Shown in pieces: positions 20,792-33,238 of a stretch of DNA of 64,000 bases (its first letter is position 1; each line of letters opens with the position of its first letter). The DNA is from Poriferisulfidus sp963668445 (GTDB lineage Bacteria; Pseudomonadota; Gammaproteobacteria; Poriferisulfidales; Poriferisulfidaceae): NCBI GenBank assembly GCA_963668445.1, contig OY764335.1, positions 1,178,001 to 1,242,000 of the forward strand, read 5' to 3'. A model generated the notes under the pieces. It was given only the letters and a program-made list of their open reading frames with translations, was not told the origin of the DNA and searched no databases. The position numbers and the translations under genes are program-made.

Positions 20792-20813
20792 CTCTCCCCG
20801 TTGATTCCGGCCA

Positions 20814-20844
20814 TTGCGCCGGCAAGATTTCGCGGCCGGCGCAA
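20814..20844 (+). terminator. Hairpin after tRNA-Met
   Basis: TTGCGCCGG (20814-20822) and CCGGCGCAA (20836-20844) form a perfect 9-bp stem 22 bases after the tRNA. No T-run follows, so it could be a weak terminator or a processing signal. Confidence 0.35.
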
Positions 20845-20913
20845 ACCGCGTGCGCCGCTGGCAAACGCCCTCGTATAGCGCATTCGGAAGGTGCACGAAA
20901 GGGCTTTTTCTGG

Positions 20914-20919
20914 TAAAAT
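20914..20919 (+). promoter_or_regulatory. -10-like box upstream of gyrA
   Basis: TAAAAT lies 60 bases before the gyrA ATG in a locally T-rich stretch. The candidate -35 (GTGCAC, 17 bases upstream) is weak. Confidence 0.35.
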
Positions 20920-20978
20920 TCAAGCATGGTGACGAAACCTCTCCCCATCCCCTCCGCAACCGCCGAAATCCCGCCCGA

Positions 20979-23547
<2,569 letters not shown>

Positions 23548-23558
<11 letters not shown>

Positions 23559-24621
23559 GGACGCGCCGACCCGCTTCAATTTCGCTGCCGGGCCGGCGCA
23601 ATTGCCGGCGGAAGTCCTCGCGCAGGCCGCTCAGGCCGTACGCAGCTTCCCGCCCCGCGGACGCTCCATTCTGGAACTCAGCCATCGCAGCCCGACGTTC
23701 GAGCGCATCGCCCAGCAGGCGGATAGCGACCTGCGCCAACTTCTGAGCCTTCCGGACGACTACGCCATTGTGTTCTTCAACGGCGGCGCACGCCTGCACT
23801 ACGCCCTCTGGGTGCACAACCTGAGTGCCGCCGGCGACACGCTGGGCTTCGTGGATACGGGCTTTTGGTCCCGCCAAGCCTTGGCCGAAGCCGCCCGCCT
23901 GCGCACGACCCGCGTCCTGACCGCCGCAGACCCGGCGGATTATCCGGATGTGGCAGCCGCCGACGCGGAAGGGCTGACGTATCTGCATTACGTTTCGAAC
24001 GAAACCCTGACGGGCTTGGCCATGCCTGCCCCCGATGCCCCCTGCCCGCTCGTATGCGACCGCACCTCGGATTTCCTCAGCCGACCGTTCGATCTCCGCC
24101 CGTATGCGCTGTGCTATGCCGGCACCCAGAAAAACCTGGGCTGCGCCGGGCTGGTCGTGCTCGTTGCGCACCGCGATTGCCTGCGCACGGATACCGGACT
24201 GACTCCGGGGCTGAGCTATGCCTCCCAGCTGGAGGCCGGCTGCCGCCTGCACACGCCGTCGATCTATGCCTGGTACGTCTGCGCCCTGATGCTGCGCTGG
24301 CTTCTCAAGCAAGGAGGGTTGGATGCCATGGCGCAGCGCGCTGAAGCGCGGGCCGGCCTACTGTACCGCTGCATCGATGCCAGCGCTCTCTACGCCAACG
24401 CCATCGCGCCGCGGGCGCGTTCGCGCATGAACGTCTGCTTCCAACTGGCCGAACCGGCACTAGAAGCGCGCTTTTTGGAAGCGGCGGAAGCGGCCGGGCT
24501 GCTGGGCCTGCGCGGCCACGCGGCGGTCGGCGGCCTCCGGGCTAGCCTGTACAATGCCATGCCCGAAGCCGGGGCTGCCGCCTTGGCGGATTTCATGCAG
24601 GATTTCGAGCGCAAGGCATGA
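23548..24621 (+). CDS. serC: Phosphoserine aminotransferase
   Basis: 357 residues, typical for SerC. The TTG start at 23548 overlaps the gyrA stop. SerC makes 3-phosphoserine from 3-phosphohydroxypyruvate and also serves pyridoxal phosphate synthesis. The PLP lysine is expected at Lys195 in YAGTQKNLGCAG, and the N-terminus has FNFAAGPAQLP. The GGAT substrate-binding segment reads FFNGGARLHYA, slightly different from the usual. It is followed by pheA with an ATGA overlap. Confidence 0.95.
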
Positions 24622-25691
24622 ACAATCGCGACTTGGATGCGACCCGGCAGCGGATCGACGCGCTAGACGACGAAATTATGGAACGCATCAGCCAGCGTGC
24701 AGCCTTGGCGCTGGAGACGGCGCTCGCCAAGCAGCAGACCAGCGCTTTCTACGATCCGGCCCGCGAAGCTCAAGTGCTGCGACGCATCCGCGAGACCAAC
24801 CCCGGTCCGTTGCCGGCCGACGAGATGGCCCGGCTGTTCCGCGAGATCATGTCGGCCTGCCTCGCCTTAGAGCACCCGACCCGCGTCGCCTATCTAGGGC
24901 CGAAGGGCACGTTTACCCACCAGGCCACGCTGCGCCATTTCGGGCATTCCGCGCAGGTCGCGCCGCAGGACAACATCGCGCAGATCTTCCGCGAGGTGGA
25001 AAGCGGACAGTGCGAATACGGCGTGGTGCCGGTCGAGAACTCGACCGACGGCGTCGTCGCGCGCGCGCTGGACCTATTCGTCGAGTCGCCCCTGAAAATC
25101 GCCGGCGAGGTGGAGTTGGCCGTGCATCACCATCTGCTGAGCAAAACGGCGGACCGCGCCGCGCTGCGCTCGGTGCGCGCCCACCCGCAGGCCATGGCCC
25201 AGTGCCGCCAGTGGCTGGATCGGGAATTGCCGCAACTGGATCGGATCAGCGACCCCAGCAACGCCGCTGCGGCCCGCTACGCCGCCGACCATCCGGAGGT
25301 CGCCGCCATCGCCTCCCGGGCTGCCGCCGAGCAGTACGGGCTGGAAGTGCTGGTCGCAAACATCGAAGACAACCCGAACAACCGCACCCGATTCCTAGTG
25401 GTCGGCACTCATGATCAGATGCCCTCCGGCGCGGATAAGACCAGCGTGCTGGCGGCGGTGCGCAACCAGCCCGGCGCCTTGCTGAATCTGCTGCGCCCGC
25501 TTTCCGAAGCCGGCATCGACCTGACGCGCATCGAATCGCGCCCGACGCAAGCCGCAAACTGGGAATATCTGTTCTTCCTCGACTTTCGCGGCCATCAACA
25601 AGAGCCTGCCATTGCGCGGGCGCTGGATCGCATGGGGGAAATCGCCTCGTTCTGCAAGACGCTCGGCTCCTACCCCTGCGCGCCAGACTGA
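24618..25691 (+). CDS. pheA: Bifunctional chorismate mutase / prephenate dehydratase
   Basis: 357 residues. Residues 1-85 form the helical AroQ chorismate mutase domain (DATRQRIDALDDEIMERI). Residues about 90-270 are prephenate dehydratase (YLGPKGTFTHQA; GVVPVENSTDGVV). The C-terminal ACT domain (about 275-357) keeps the Phe-binding ESRP motif (TRIESRPTQAANWEYLFF), so feedback inhibition by phenylalanine is likely. It converts chorismate to phenylpyruvate. The ATG overlaps the serC stop. Confidence 0.96.
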   Translation: MNNRDLDATRQRIDALDDEIMERISQRAALALETALAKQQTSAFYDPAREAQVLRRIRETNPGPLPADEMARLFREIMSACLALEHPTRVAYLGPKGTFTHQATLRHFGHSAQVAPQDNIAQIFREVESGQCEYGVVPVENSTDGVVARALDLFVESPLKIAGEVELAVHHHLLSKTADRAALRSVRAHPQAMAQCRQWLDRELPQLDRISDPSNAAAARYAADHPEVAAIASRAAAEQYGLEVLVANIEDNPNNRTRFLVVGTHDQMPSGADKTSVLAAVRNQPGALLNLLRPLSEAGIDLTRIESRPTQAANWEYLFFLDFRGHQQEPAIARALDRMGEIASFCKTLGSYPCAPD

Positions 25692-25696
25692 GTGCC

Positions 25697-26812
25697 GTGA
25701 ACGGTCCGAATGCCGGCGCTGCGCGCCTTCTGGACGCCGCCCGCCCCTGCGTGCAGGCACTGGCTCCGTACAAGCCCGGCGCCCGACCCAGCACCCGCAA
25801 CGAGCAGGTCTGCCGCTTGGCCTCGAACGAAAACCCGCTGGGGCCTTCGCCGCTGGCTTTGGAAGCGCTGCGCGAATCCGGCAATCTGTCGCGCTACCCC
25901 GACAACGACGGGCATGCGCTCAAAGCGGCCCTCAGCACCCAACACGGCTGCCCTACCGATTGCATCATGCTGGGCAACGGTTCTTCGGATCTGCTGGATC
26001 TGGTCGCGCAAAGCTGGCTGGAGCGCGGCCGCAATGCCGTCTTCGCCCGCCATGCCTTCGTCGTCTATCCGCTCGTCGTGCAAAGCGCTGGCGCGGAAGC
26101 GCGCGTGGCGGCCGCCTATCCGCTCGAGCATCCGCAGCCGCTGGGCCATGACCCTGAAGCGCTTCTGGCCGCCGTCGATGCCGACACTGCGGTGGTCTTC
26201 ATCGCCAACCCCAACAATCCGACCGGCACGGTTTTGGACGACGACGAACTGCGCGCGCTCCTGCAAGCCCTGCCGCCGCAGGTGCTGGTCGTGCTGGACG
26301 AAGCATATGCGGAATACCGCGAGCCGGTCCCTGCAGCCGAACGCTTTCTGGACTGTCCGCAAGTCGTCGTGACGCGCACATTCTCCAAGATCTACGGCCT
26401 AGCCGGCCTGCGCATCGGCTATGCGCTTGCGCATCCCGACGTCATCGGCATGTTGAATCGAGTGCGGCAGCCGTTCAATGTCAACACACCGGCGCAGATG
26501 GCCGCCACGGCGGCCGTCGGCGACACCGCGCACGTGGCGCACAGCCGCAACAGCAATGCGCGCAACATGCAGCTCCTGCAGGAAGCCGCCGTCGCACTGC
26601 GCCTGCCCGTGCTCGGCGCATACGCCAATTTCCTGACGCTGGGCTTTGGCCCACATGCTGAAGCGGCACTGGCGCATCTGCGCGAACGGAACATTCTGGC
26701 GCGTGCGCTGCCGGAGTACGAGCTTGCGGACTGGGTGCGCTTCACCATCGGCAACGATGCCGAGACCGATCTGCTGATTGCGGCGCTGCACGCATGGAGA
26801 CTACCCGCATGA
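25697..26812 (+). CDS. hisC: Histidinol-phosphate/aromatic aminotransferase
   Basis: 371 residues from a GTG 6 bases after pheA. It is a class I PLP aminotransferase: ASNENPLGPS near residue 35, the PLP Lys about residue 231 in TFSKIYGLAGLRIGYA, and NPNNPTGT. In this aromatic gene neighbourhood HisC paralogues can transaminate phenylpyruvate or hydroxyphenylpyruvate as well as imidazole acetol phosphate, so the physiological substrate may be aromatic. It overlaps tyrA (ATGA). Confidence 0.92.
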   Translation: MNGPNAGAARLLDAARPCVQALAPYKPGARPSTRNEQVCRLASNENPLGPSPLALEALRESGNLSRYPDNDGHALKAALSTQHGCPTDCIMLGNGSSDLLDLVAQSWLERGRNAVFARHAFVVYPLVVQSAGAEARVAAAYPLEHPQPLGHDPEALLAAVDADTAVVFIANPNNPTGTVLDDDELRALLQALPPQVLVVLDEAYAEYREPVPAAERFLDCPQVVVTRTFSKIYGLAGLRIGYALAHPDVIGMLNRVRQPFNVNTPAQMAATAAVGDTAHVAHSRNSNARNMQLLQEAAVALRLPVLGAYANFLTLGFGPHAEAALAHLRERNILARALPEYELADWVRFTIGNDAETDLLIAALHAWRLPA

Positions 26813-27675
26813 GCATCTCGCTGGCCCTCATCGGCATCGGCCATATCGGCGGCTCCATGGCGTACGGCCTGCGCGCCGCCGGCACCGCACACGCCATCTA
26901 CGGCTACGATGCCGATGCCGATGCCTTGAAGCTCGCCCGCGACATGGATATCATCGATGCCGCCTGCGAAACCCCTGAGGCTGCGATCCAGAATGCCGAA
27001 CTGATCGTGCTGGCCACGCCACCAAACACGATTGCCGAAATCTGCCGGCAACTCGAACCGCATATCACGCCCGCACAGACGGTGACGGATGTCGGCAGCG
27101 TGAAAGGCCCCGTGCTGGACAGCATCGCCCAAGCATGCGGCCACGTTCCGGCCTGGTTCGTGCCCGGGCACCCCATCGCCGGCACCGAAAAGAGCGGAGC
27201 GCAGCACGCCAGCGGCGGACTGTTCCGGAACCGGTACGCCGTGCTGACGCCGGCGGATGGAACCGATCCGGCCAAGATCGAACAGGTACGCTGGATGTGG
27301 GAGCAATTAGGCGCACGCCTCGAGCAGATGAGCGCTGCGCAGCACGACGCGCTGTTCGCCGGCGTCAGCCACCTGCCGCATGTGCTGGCGTATGCCCTGA
27401 TGAACGTGCTGGCCCAGGAACTGCCGACGACCGACTTGAAACGGTACGCCGCCGGCGGCCTGCTGGACTTCACACGTATCGCCTCCAGCAACCCGGACCT
27501 ATGGACCGACATCTGCCATGCGAACCGCGATCAGTTGATGCCGATGCTGGAGCAGTACCGGCACCACATCCAGAACCTGCTCGAGACCATGCGCGATGAG
27601 CGCACGGAGCCTCTGCACAAGGCTTTCGCATCCGCCAAGCGCATTCGCGACGAACTGAACGACCCGGCTCCATGA
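26809..27675 (+). CDS. tyrA: Prephenate dehydrogenase
   Basis: 288 residues from the ATG at 26809, which overlaps the hisC stop; an earlier in-frame ATG at 26794 would give 293. The NAD-binding Rossmann motif GIGHIGGSMA is at residues 7-16. The catalytic-domain signatures TDVGSVKG, PGHPIAGTEKSG and SHLPHVLAYAL are present. No ACT domain or fused chorismate mutase is present. It makes 4-hydroxyphenylpyruvate for tyrosine. In several pseudomonads this gene is fused to aroA; here the two are separate but overlap by four bases. Confidence 0.95.
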   Translation: MSISLALIGIGHIGGSMAYGLRAAGTAHAIYGYDADADALKLARDMDIIDAACETPEAAIQNAELIVLATPPNTIAEICRQLEPHITPAQTVTDVGSVKGPVLDSIAQACGHVPAWFVPGHPIAGTEKSGAQHASGGLFRNRYAVLTPADGTDPAKIEQVRWMWEQLGARLEQMSAAQHDALFAGVSHLPHVLAYALMNVLAQELPTTDLKRYAAGGLLDFTRIASSNPDLWTDICHANRDQLMPMLEQYRHHIQNLLETMRDERTEPLHKAFASAKRIRDELNDPAP

Positions 27676-28973
27676 GCGGCAGCTGGAGACTGGAGCCAGG
27701 CGGCCGGCTACGCGGCACCCTCGACCTGCCCGGCGACAAATCCATCAGCCACCGGGCCTTGCTGCTGGCGGCTCTGGCCGACGGCGACAGCCGGCTCGTC
27801 GGCGTTCAGGACAGCGAAGACTGCCGTGCGACCGCTCGCGCCATCGCGCAACTGGGCGTCCCCGTCACGGAGCCGGAACCGGGCATCTGGACGATCCGCG
27901 GACGCGGACCGGATGCCCTGCGCGAACCGGACAGGCCTCTGGACATGGGCAACTCCGGCACTGCGATGCGCCTGCTGTGTGGCCTGCTGGCCGCACGTCC
28001 GTTCCGCACCACACTGGTCGGCGACGCATCCTTGTCGCAACGCCCGATGGAACGCGTCGCACAACCGCTGCGGGCGATGGGTGCCGGCATTGAAACCGCC
28101 TCCGGCCATGCGCCCATACAGGTCGGTGGCCGTACGCTGCGCGGCATGACGCATGCGCAGCCCATTGCCAGCGCCCAAGTCAAATCCGCCTTGCTACTCG
28201 CCGGATTGCAGGCGCACGGCCGCACCTGCCTGACCGAGGCCGTACCGTCGCGCAACCATACGGAACTGATGCTACCAGCCTTCGGCGGCGCCTGCGCCGT
28301 GGACGGCTCCCGCATCTGCATGGACGGCCCGCAGGCCCTGCACGGCAGCCGCGAACTGCCCATCCCGCGGGATCTATCGGCCGCCGCCTTCTTCATCGTC
28401 GGCGCCCTGATCGCGCCGGACTCCGAACTGGCGCTGCCTCGAATCGGCCTCAACCCGCGCCGCGACGGCATGCTGCGCATCCTGCAGCAGATGGGCGGCA
28501 CCGTGACGTGGGAACCCCGTGCTGCCGCCGGCGACGAGCCTCTCGGCGACATTGCCGTTTGCAGCAGCAAACTGAACGGCATCGCCATCAACCCGGCACT
28601 GGCAGCCAACGCGATTGACGAATTCCCGATTCTGTGCATCGCGGCGGCCTGCGCCCGCGGCACGACCGTCTGGACCGGCATTGGCGAACTGCGCGTCAAG
28701 GAAAGCGACCGCATTGCCGCCATGGCCGACGGTCTCGCCACGCTTGGCGTGCCGGTGGAGACGGGACCGGACTGGATGCGCATCATCGGCCGCCCGCTAG
28801 GCGGCGGCACCGTGCACAGCCGCGGCGACCACCGCATCGCCATGGCCTTCGCCATCGCGTCACTGGCGGCGCAAGCCCCGATCACGGTCACGGACGCGCG
28901 GTGGGCCGCCACATCGTTCCCCGGCTTCGCCCGGCTTGCCGCCCATGCCGGCCTGCGCCTGACCGATGCCTGA
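27672..28973 (+). CDS. aroA: 5-enolpyruvylshikimate-3-phosphate synthase
   Basis: 433 residues, a full-length EPSP synthase of the shikimate pathway. Motifs: GDKSISHRALLLAALA near the start, GNSGTAMRLLCGLLA (around 95), and ELRVKESDRIAAMADGL in the C-terminal half with the family RxKESDR signature. The ATG overlaps the tyrA stop and its end overlaps cmk by 8 bases. The GNSGTAMR segment with Ala after Thr is usual for glyphosate-sensitive class I enzymes. Confidence 0.96.
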   Translation: MSGSWRLEPGGRLRGTLDLPGDKSISHRALLLAALADGDSRLVGVQDSEDCRATARAIAQLGVPVTEPEPGIWTIRGRGPDALREPDRPLDMGNSGTAMRLLCGLLAARPFRTTLVGDASLSQRPMERVAQPLRAMGAGIETASGHAPIQVGGRTLRGMTHAQPIASAQVKSALLLAGLQAHGRTCLTEAVPSRNHTELMLPAFGGACAVDGSRICMDGPQALHGSRELPIPRDLSAAAFFIVGALIAPDSELALPRIGLNPRRDGMLRILQQMGGTVTWEPRAAAGDEPLGDIAVCSSKLNGIAINPALAANAIDEFPILCIAAACARGTTVWTGIGELRVKESDRIAAMADGLATLGVPVETGPDWMRIIGRPLGGGTVHSRGDHRIAMAFAIASLAAQAPITVTDARWAATSFPGFARLAAHAGLRLTDA

Positions 28974-29658
28974 CCCCGCCCCCGTCATCGCGCTGGACGG
29001 CACGGCCGGCTCCGGAAAAGGCGCGGTCGCCAGCCTGCTGGCGGCGCAATTGGGCTGGCACTATCTGGATTCCGGCGCCCTGTACCGCGCCGCGGCGCTG
29101 GCGACCCTGAACCATGGCATCGACCCGGCCGCCGGTCCGGCTTGCGGACGTGCTGCCGCCGCCATGCAACTGGAGATCTGCGCTGCGCCGCGCCGCTTCC
29201 TGCTCGAAGGCACGGACGTGACGGCGCGCCTGCGCCATGCCGACATCAGCCGCACTGCATCGCACATCTCAACCCATCCCGAAGTGCGGCAGGCGCTGCT
29301 GCAGCGCCAGCGCGCCGAACGGCAGCCGCCCGGACTGGTCGCCGAGGGGCGCGACATGGGAACGGTCGTCTTTCCCGACGCCCTGTTGAAGGCGTATCTG
29401 ACGGCGGCACTGAAAGAACGTGCCCGCCGCCGGCAGAGGCAATTGAAAGAATTGGGTATTAATGCTAACCTTAACCGGCTAACCGAAGAACTTGAGCAGC
29501 GCGACCGGCAAGATGCGCAGCGAGGCGCGTCGCCTCTGGTCAAGGCTCCGGACGCTTGCCTGATCGATACGACGCAGGTCTCCATCAAGGAAGCGTGTGC
29601 GCAAATTCGGGCCCGCCTGCCCGACCCATTAACCAAACGAGACCCAGGCAACCCATGA
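28966..29658 (+). CDS. cmk: Cytidylate kinase
   Basis: 230 residues. Cmk phosphorylates CMP and dCMP. The P-loop is at about residues 10-19 (DGTAGSGKGA, slightly different from the common DGPSGAGKGT). It is followed by LDSGALYRA, the AEGRDMGTVVFPDA signature and a C-terminal Arg-rich lid (KERARRRQRQLKELG). It overlaps aroA at the start and rpsA (ATGA) at the end, which links nucleotide supply to rpsA as in other gammaproteobacteria. Confidence 0.95.
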   Translation: MPDPAPVIALDGTAGSGKGAVASLLAAQLGWHYLDSGALYRAAALATLNHGIDPAAGPACGRAAAAMQLEICAAPRRFLLEGTDVTARLRHADISRTASHISTHPEVRQALLQRQRAERQPPGLVAEGRDMGTVVFPDALLKAYLTAALKERARRRQRQLKELGINANLNRLTEELEQRDRQDAQRGASPLVKAPDACLIDTTQVSIKEACAQIRARLPDPLTKRDPGNP

Positions 29659-31355
29659 GCGAATCCTTCGCAGAACTCCTAGACGAAAACATGTCGCGCC
29701 TGCAAATGCGGGCCGGCTCGATCATTGACGGCACCATCGTCGACATCCGCGCTGATTCGGTGGTGGTCAGCGCCGGACTCAAGTCCGAGTGCTTCATCCC
29801 GGTCGACCAGTTCACCGGCACCGACGGCCAATTGGAGGTGGAGCTCGGCGATACGGTCGAAGTGTCGCTGGATGCGGTCGAAGACGGCAACGGCGAGACC
29901 CGCATGTCGCGGGAACGCGCCAAGCGCATCCGCATCTGGAACGAACTGGAAAAGGCCTTCGAGGACGGCACCAAGGTGACCGGCACCATCGTCAACAAGG
30001 TCAAGGGCGGCTTCACGATCAACCTCAATTCGGTGCGGGCGTTCCTGCCCGGCTCGCTGGTGGATGTGCGCCCGGTGCGCGATACCGCCTACCTCGAGAA
30101 CCGGGAACTGGAATTCAAGATCATCAAGATCGACCGGCGCCGCGACAACGTCGTGGTTTCCCGCCGGGCCGTGCTGGAAACGGAGCACAGCACCGAGCGC
30201 GCCGCCATCCTGAAGGAATTGTCCGAAAGCGGCGTGGTGCGCGGTACGGTCAAGAACCTGACCGAGTACGGCGCCTTTCTGGACCTCGGCGGCGTGGACG
30301 GCCTGTTGCACATTACCGACATGGCATGGCGGCGCATCAAGCATCCGTCCGATGTCGTAGAAATCGGCCAGGACATCGACGTCAAGATTCTGAGCTACGA
30401 CCCCGACAGCGGCCGCGTGTCGCTGGGCATCAAGCAGCTGAGCGACGACCCGTGGGAGAACATCTCCGAACGCTACGAAGTCGGCAGCCGCGTGCAAGGC
30501 GCCGTCACCAGCATCACCGACTACGGCTGCTTCGTCGAAATCGAAGACGGCATCGAGGGGCTGGTGCACGCCTCGGAGATGGACTGGGCCTCGCGCAACC
30601 CGAACCCCTCGCGGATGGTCACGCTCGGCGATGCGGTCGAGGTGATGGTGCTGGAGATCGATCTGGAGCGCCGCCGCATCTCGCTGGGCATGAAGCAATG
30701 CACGCCCAACCCTTGGGAAGCGTTCGCTGCCATGTACGCCAAAGGCAGCACGGTGTCGGCCACCGTCAAATCGATCACCGACTTCGGGGTGTTCGTCGGC
30801 CTGCCGGGCGGCATCGACGGCCTGATCCACCTGTCCGACCTTTCATGGTCGGAGCCTGGCGAAGTCGCCATCCACAATTACCGAAAGGGCAACGAAATCG
30901 AAGCCAAGGTGCTGTCGGTCGACATCAACCGCGAACGCGTCTCGCTGGGCATCAAGCAGCTGACGGACGACCCGGCGGCAACGTGGGTGCGCCAAAACCC
31001 CAAGGGCAGCGTGGTGTCCTGCACCGTCACCGAAGTGGAAGCCCAAACGGTTGCAGTGCGGATCAACGAGCACATCACCGGCACCATTCAGGCATCCGAA
31101 TTGGACCGCGATGCGGTGGCGGATGCCCGCACCCGCGCCAAAGTTGGCGACGCCTTGGATGCAACCCTCATCTCGTACGACGCAAAAAAGCGCCAAGCCA
31201 CCCTATCGGTCCGCGCCAAGGATCAGGCCGAAGAGAAGCAGGCCGTCCGCGAATACAAGGCGGAGACATCCGGCATGAGCCGCTCGCTCGGCGGCATGCT
31301 TCGCGACAAGTTGATCGGCCGCAAGGAAGCAGACAAAAAGAACGACGAAGCCTAG
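29655..31355 (+). CDS. rpsA: 30S ribosomal protein S1
   Basis: 566 residues from the ATG at 29655, which overlaps the cmk stop. It has six S1 RNA-binding repeats, for example GTVKNLTEYGAFLDLGGVDG and AVTSITDYGCFVEIEDGIEG. S1 unfolds and delivers mRNA to the ribosome. Length and repeat number are normal. The frame extends upstream to 29556 but only inside cmk. ihfB follows 5 bases downstream. Confidence 0.97.
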   Translation: MSESFAELLDENMSRLQMRAGSIIDGTIVDIRADSVVVSAGLKSECFIPVDQFTGTDGQLEVELGDTVEVSLDAVEDGNGETRMSRERAKRIRIWNELEKAFEDGTKVTGTIVNKVKGGFTINLNSVRAFLPGSLVDVRPVRDTAYLENRELEFKIIKIDRRRDNVVVSRRAVLETEHSTERAAILKELSESGVVRGTVKNLTEYGAFLDLGGVDGLLHITDMAWRRIKHPSDVVEIGQDIDVKILSYDPDSGRVSLGIKQLSDDPWENISERYEVGSRVQGAVTSITDYGCFVEIEDGIEGLVHASEMDWASRNPNPSRMVTLGDAVEVMVLEIDLERRRISLGMKQCTPNPWEAFAAMYAKGSTVSATVKSITDFGVFVGLPGGIDGLIHLSDLSWSEPGEVAIHNYRKGNEIEAKVLSVDINRERVSLGIKQLTDDPAATWVRQNPKGSVVSCTVTEVEAQTVAVRINEHITGTIQASELDRDAVADARTRAKVGDALDATLISYDAKKRQATLSVRAKDQAEEKQAVREYKAETSGMSRSLGGMLRDKLIGRKEADKKNDEA

Positions 31356-31360
31356 CCGCC

Positions 31361-31675
31361 ATGCCTGCCCGCCGCAACGCGCCGCAAATCAACCGCAGCC
31401 ACCTGATCACCCGGGTCGTCCGGCATCAGTTGCATCTGTCGCCGCGCGATGTGGACGAAGCCGTCAAACTGGTCTTCGATCGCGTCGCCAATGCACTGGT
31501 CGAGCATGATCGCGTGGAATTGCGCGGCTTCGGCAGTTTCAGTTTGCGTACGCGGCGGCCGCGCATGGCCCGCAATCCCAAGACCGGCGACCGCGTCGTG
31601 TTGAACCGGCGCTACGTGCCTTATTTCAAGCCCGGAAAGATTCTGCGCGAGAAGCTCAGCGCCCATTTCCAATAA
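31361..31675 (+). CDS. ihfB: Integration host factor, beta subunit
   Basis: 104 residues of the DNABII family. The signature GFGSFSLRTRRPRMARNPKT with the DNA-inserting loop Pro is present. IHF bends DNA in replication, recombination and transcription. The order rpsA-ihfB is conserved in gammaproteobacteria, which supports the beta call over alpha or HU. The C-terminus (YFKPGKILREKL) is complete. Confidence 0.93.
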   Translation: MPARRNAPQINRSHLITRVVRHQLHLSPRDVDEAVKLVFDRVANALVEHDRVELRGFGSFSLRTRRPRMARNPKTGDRVVLNRRYVPYFKPGKILREKLSAHFQ

Positions 31676-31708
31676 CTGCCGAGCCTGCCGCCAGCCTCAG
31701 ACTCGTGC

Positions 31709-31714
31709 TATAGT
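31709..31714 (+). promoter_or_regulatory. -10-like box upstream of lapA
   Basis: TATAGT lies 29 bases before the lapA ATG in the 67-base gap after ihfB. No clear -35 box is present. Confidence 0.3.
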
Positions 31715-31742
31715 CGGAGTATCGCCCTTCTGGAGTCTCCTT

Positions 31743-32036
31743 ATGAACCGAATCGGCGCCTTGCTGGCTTTTGTGCTTCTGGCTTTCGGACTCGTTCTGG
31801 TCATGACCAACCCGCAGCCGGTGGAAGTCAATTTGTACTTCGCCCAGCGCACGCTGGAGATGGAACTGGGCTTGGCCCTGCTGAGCGCTCTGGGGCTGGG
31901 GCTGGGGCTGGCCACTGGGCTCGGCGGCTGGCTGCTGCTGCACTACCGGTTCAAGCTGTCGCGCCTGCAGCGCAAGTACGACCTGGTGTACGAGGAAGTC
32001 CGAAACCTGCGCCGCATGCCCATCCACGAGGCCTGA
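31743..32036 (+). CDS. lapA: LapA (YciS), LPS assembly inner-membrane protein
   Basis: 97 residues with two transmembrane helices (about 5-22 and 40-65) and a basic, coiled C-terminal tail (FKLSRLQRKYDLVYEEVRNL), as in LapA. GGAG lies about 10 bases before the ATG. LapA acts with LapB, which adapts FtsH for LpxC degradation, so it helps balance LPS and phospholipid synthesis. lapB follows 4 bases later. Confidence 0.88.
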   Translation: MNRIGALLAFVLLAFGLVLVMTNPQPVEVNLYFAQRTLEMELGLALLSALGLGLGLATGLGGWLLLHYRFKLSRLQRKYDLVYEEVRNLRRMPIHEA

Positions 32037-32040
32037 ACCC

Positions 32041-33231
32041 ATGACATCGCTGCTCTGGCTGCTACTGCCCGTCGCCGCACTGAGCGGCTGGTGGGCGGCC
32101 CGGCGCGACCTGCAAAGCAAGCAGGCCAAACCGATTCCCGGGCATTACCTGCGCGGCATCAACTACCTGCTCAACGAACAGCCAGACAAGGCCATCGATC
32201 TGTTCGTCAATGTCGTCGACCTGGATGCCGACACGGTGGAAACCTATATCGTACTCGGCAACCTGATGCGGCGGCGCGGCGAAGTGGAACGCGCCATCCG
32301 TTTGCACCAGAACCTGATCGCCCGCCCGGATCTCGACGACCAAACCAAGGCCGATGCGCTGCTGGAACTGGCTCGCGACTACCTGAAGTCCGGCCTGTTC
32401 GACCGTGCCAAGAACCTGCTCGGCGGCGTGCTGGAAACCGGCAGCCACCAGTTGGAGGCACTGCACCACCTGCGCGAAATCTACGAACAGGAGAAAGAGT
32501 GGGAAAACGCAATCCGCACGGCCCGCAACATCGAGCGCGAAGGCGGCGGCAGCCAGCAACAGATCATCGCCCAGTACCATTGCGAGCTGGCCGAAGCGGC
32601 GCTGGCGGGAGTGGCCGACAAAGGCCCGGAACGAGCCATGCAATACGCCCGCAAGGCATTGAGCTTCAATCGGGATTGCGCACGCGCGCATATCATGCTG
32701 GGCGACCTCGCCATGCAGCAGCACGACCACCATGCCGCCATCCGCCACTACCGCGATGCCTACGCGAAGAAGCCGGCCTTCGCGCCTCAGATCATTCGCC
32801 TGCTGCAGCACGCATATCAGGAGCAAGGCGACATGCGTGGCTTCCGGCAGTTCCTCAATCAGGCGCGCACCCAGCCGCACGCCTTGTTCCCCGTTCTGTC
32901 GCTGGTCGAAAACCTGCGGCAAAGCGACCACCATGACCTCGGCGAAATCTTCGACAGCGCCTTTCAATCGAATCCTTCGTCCATCGTGCTGCTGCGCGAT
33001 TACATCGAAGCGATCATCGACAACCGGGTGGCGGCCGATCAGCAGAGCATGCGCCGCGTACTGGGCACTCTGGACCAATTCCTCGCCGACCGGCCGACAC
33101 ACGAGTGCTCGCAGTGCCAGTTCCAGGTGCATCGCCTCTTCTGGCAGTGCCCCAGCTGCCAGCAATGGGAAACCCTGAAGCCGGTCGAGCCGTACGCCGA
33201 AAAGACGCCCCAACGGCCTTACCTCGTCTGA
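32041..33231 (+). CDS. lapB: LapB (YciM), TPR adaptor for LpxC turnover
   Basis: 396 residues: an N-terminal membrane anchor (about 3-19), a series of TPR repeats (about 55-330, e.g. ETYIVLGNLMRRRGEVERAI), and a C-terminal rubredoxin-type metal site with two Cys pairs (CSQC and CPSC, about 357-378). LapB binds FtsH and controls LpxC stability; lpxC is also in this window (56004). It forms an operon with lapA. Confidence 0.93.
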   Translation: MTSLLWLLLPVAALSGWWAARRDLQSKQAKPIPGHYLRGINYLLNEQPDKAIDLFVNVVDLDADTVETYIVLGNLMRRRGEVERAIRLHQNLIARPDLDDQTKADALLELARDYLKSGLFDRAKNLLGGVLETGSHQLEALHHLREIYEQEKEWENAIRTARNIEREGGGSQQQIIAQYHCELAEAALAGVADKGPERAMQYARKALSFNRDCARAHIMLGDLAMQQHDHHAAIRHYRDAYAKKPAFAPQIIRLLQHAYQEQGDMRGFRQFLNQARTQPHALFPVLSLVENLRQSDHHDLGEIFDSAFQSNPSSIVLLRDYIEAIIDNRVAADQQSMRRVLGTLDQFLADRPTHECSQCQFQVHRLFWQCPSCQQWETLKPVEPYAEKTPQRPYLV

Positions 33232-33238
33232 GTCCCGG

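Noticed and set aside
29556..29654. A longer rpsA start inside cmk
   Set aside because: The extra residues are cmk read in another frame. The MSESFAELL start overlapping the cmk stop is the family start.
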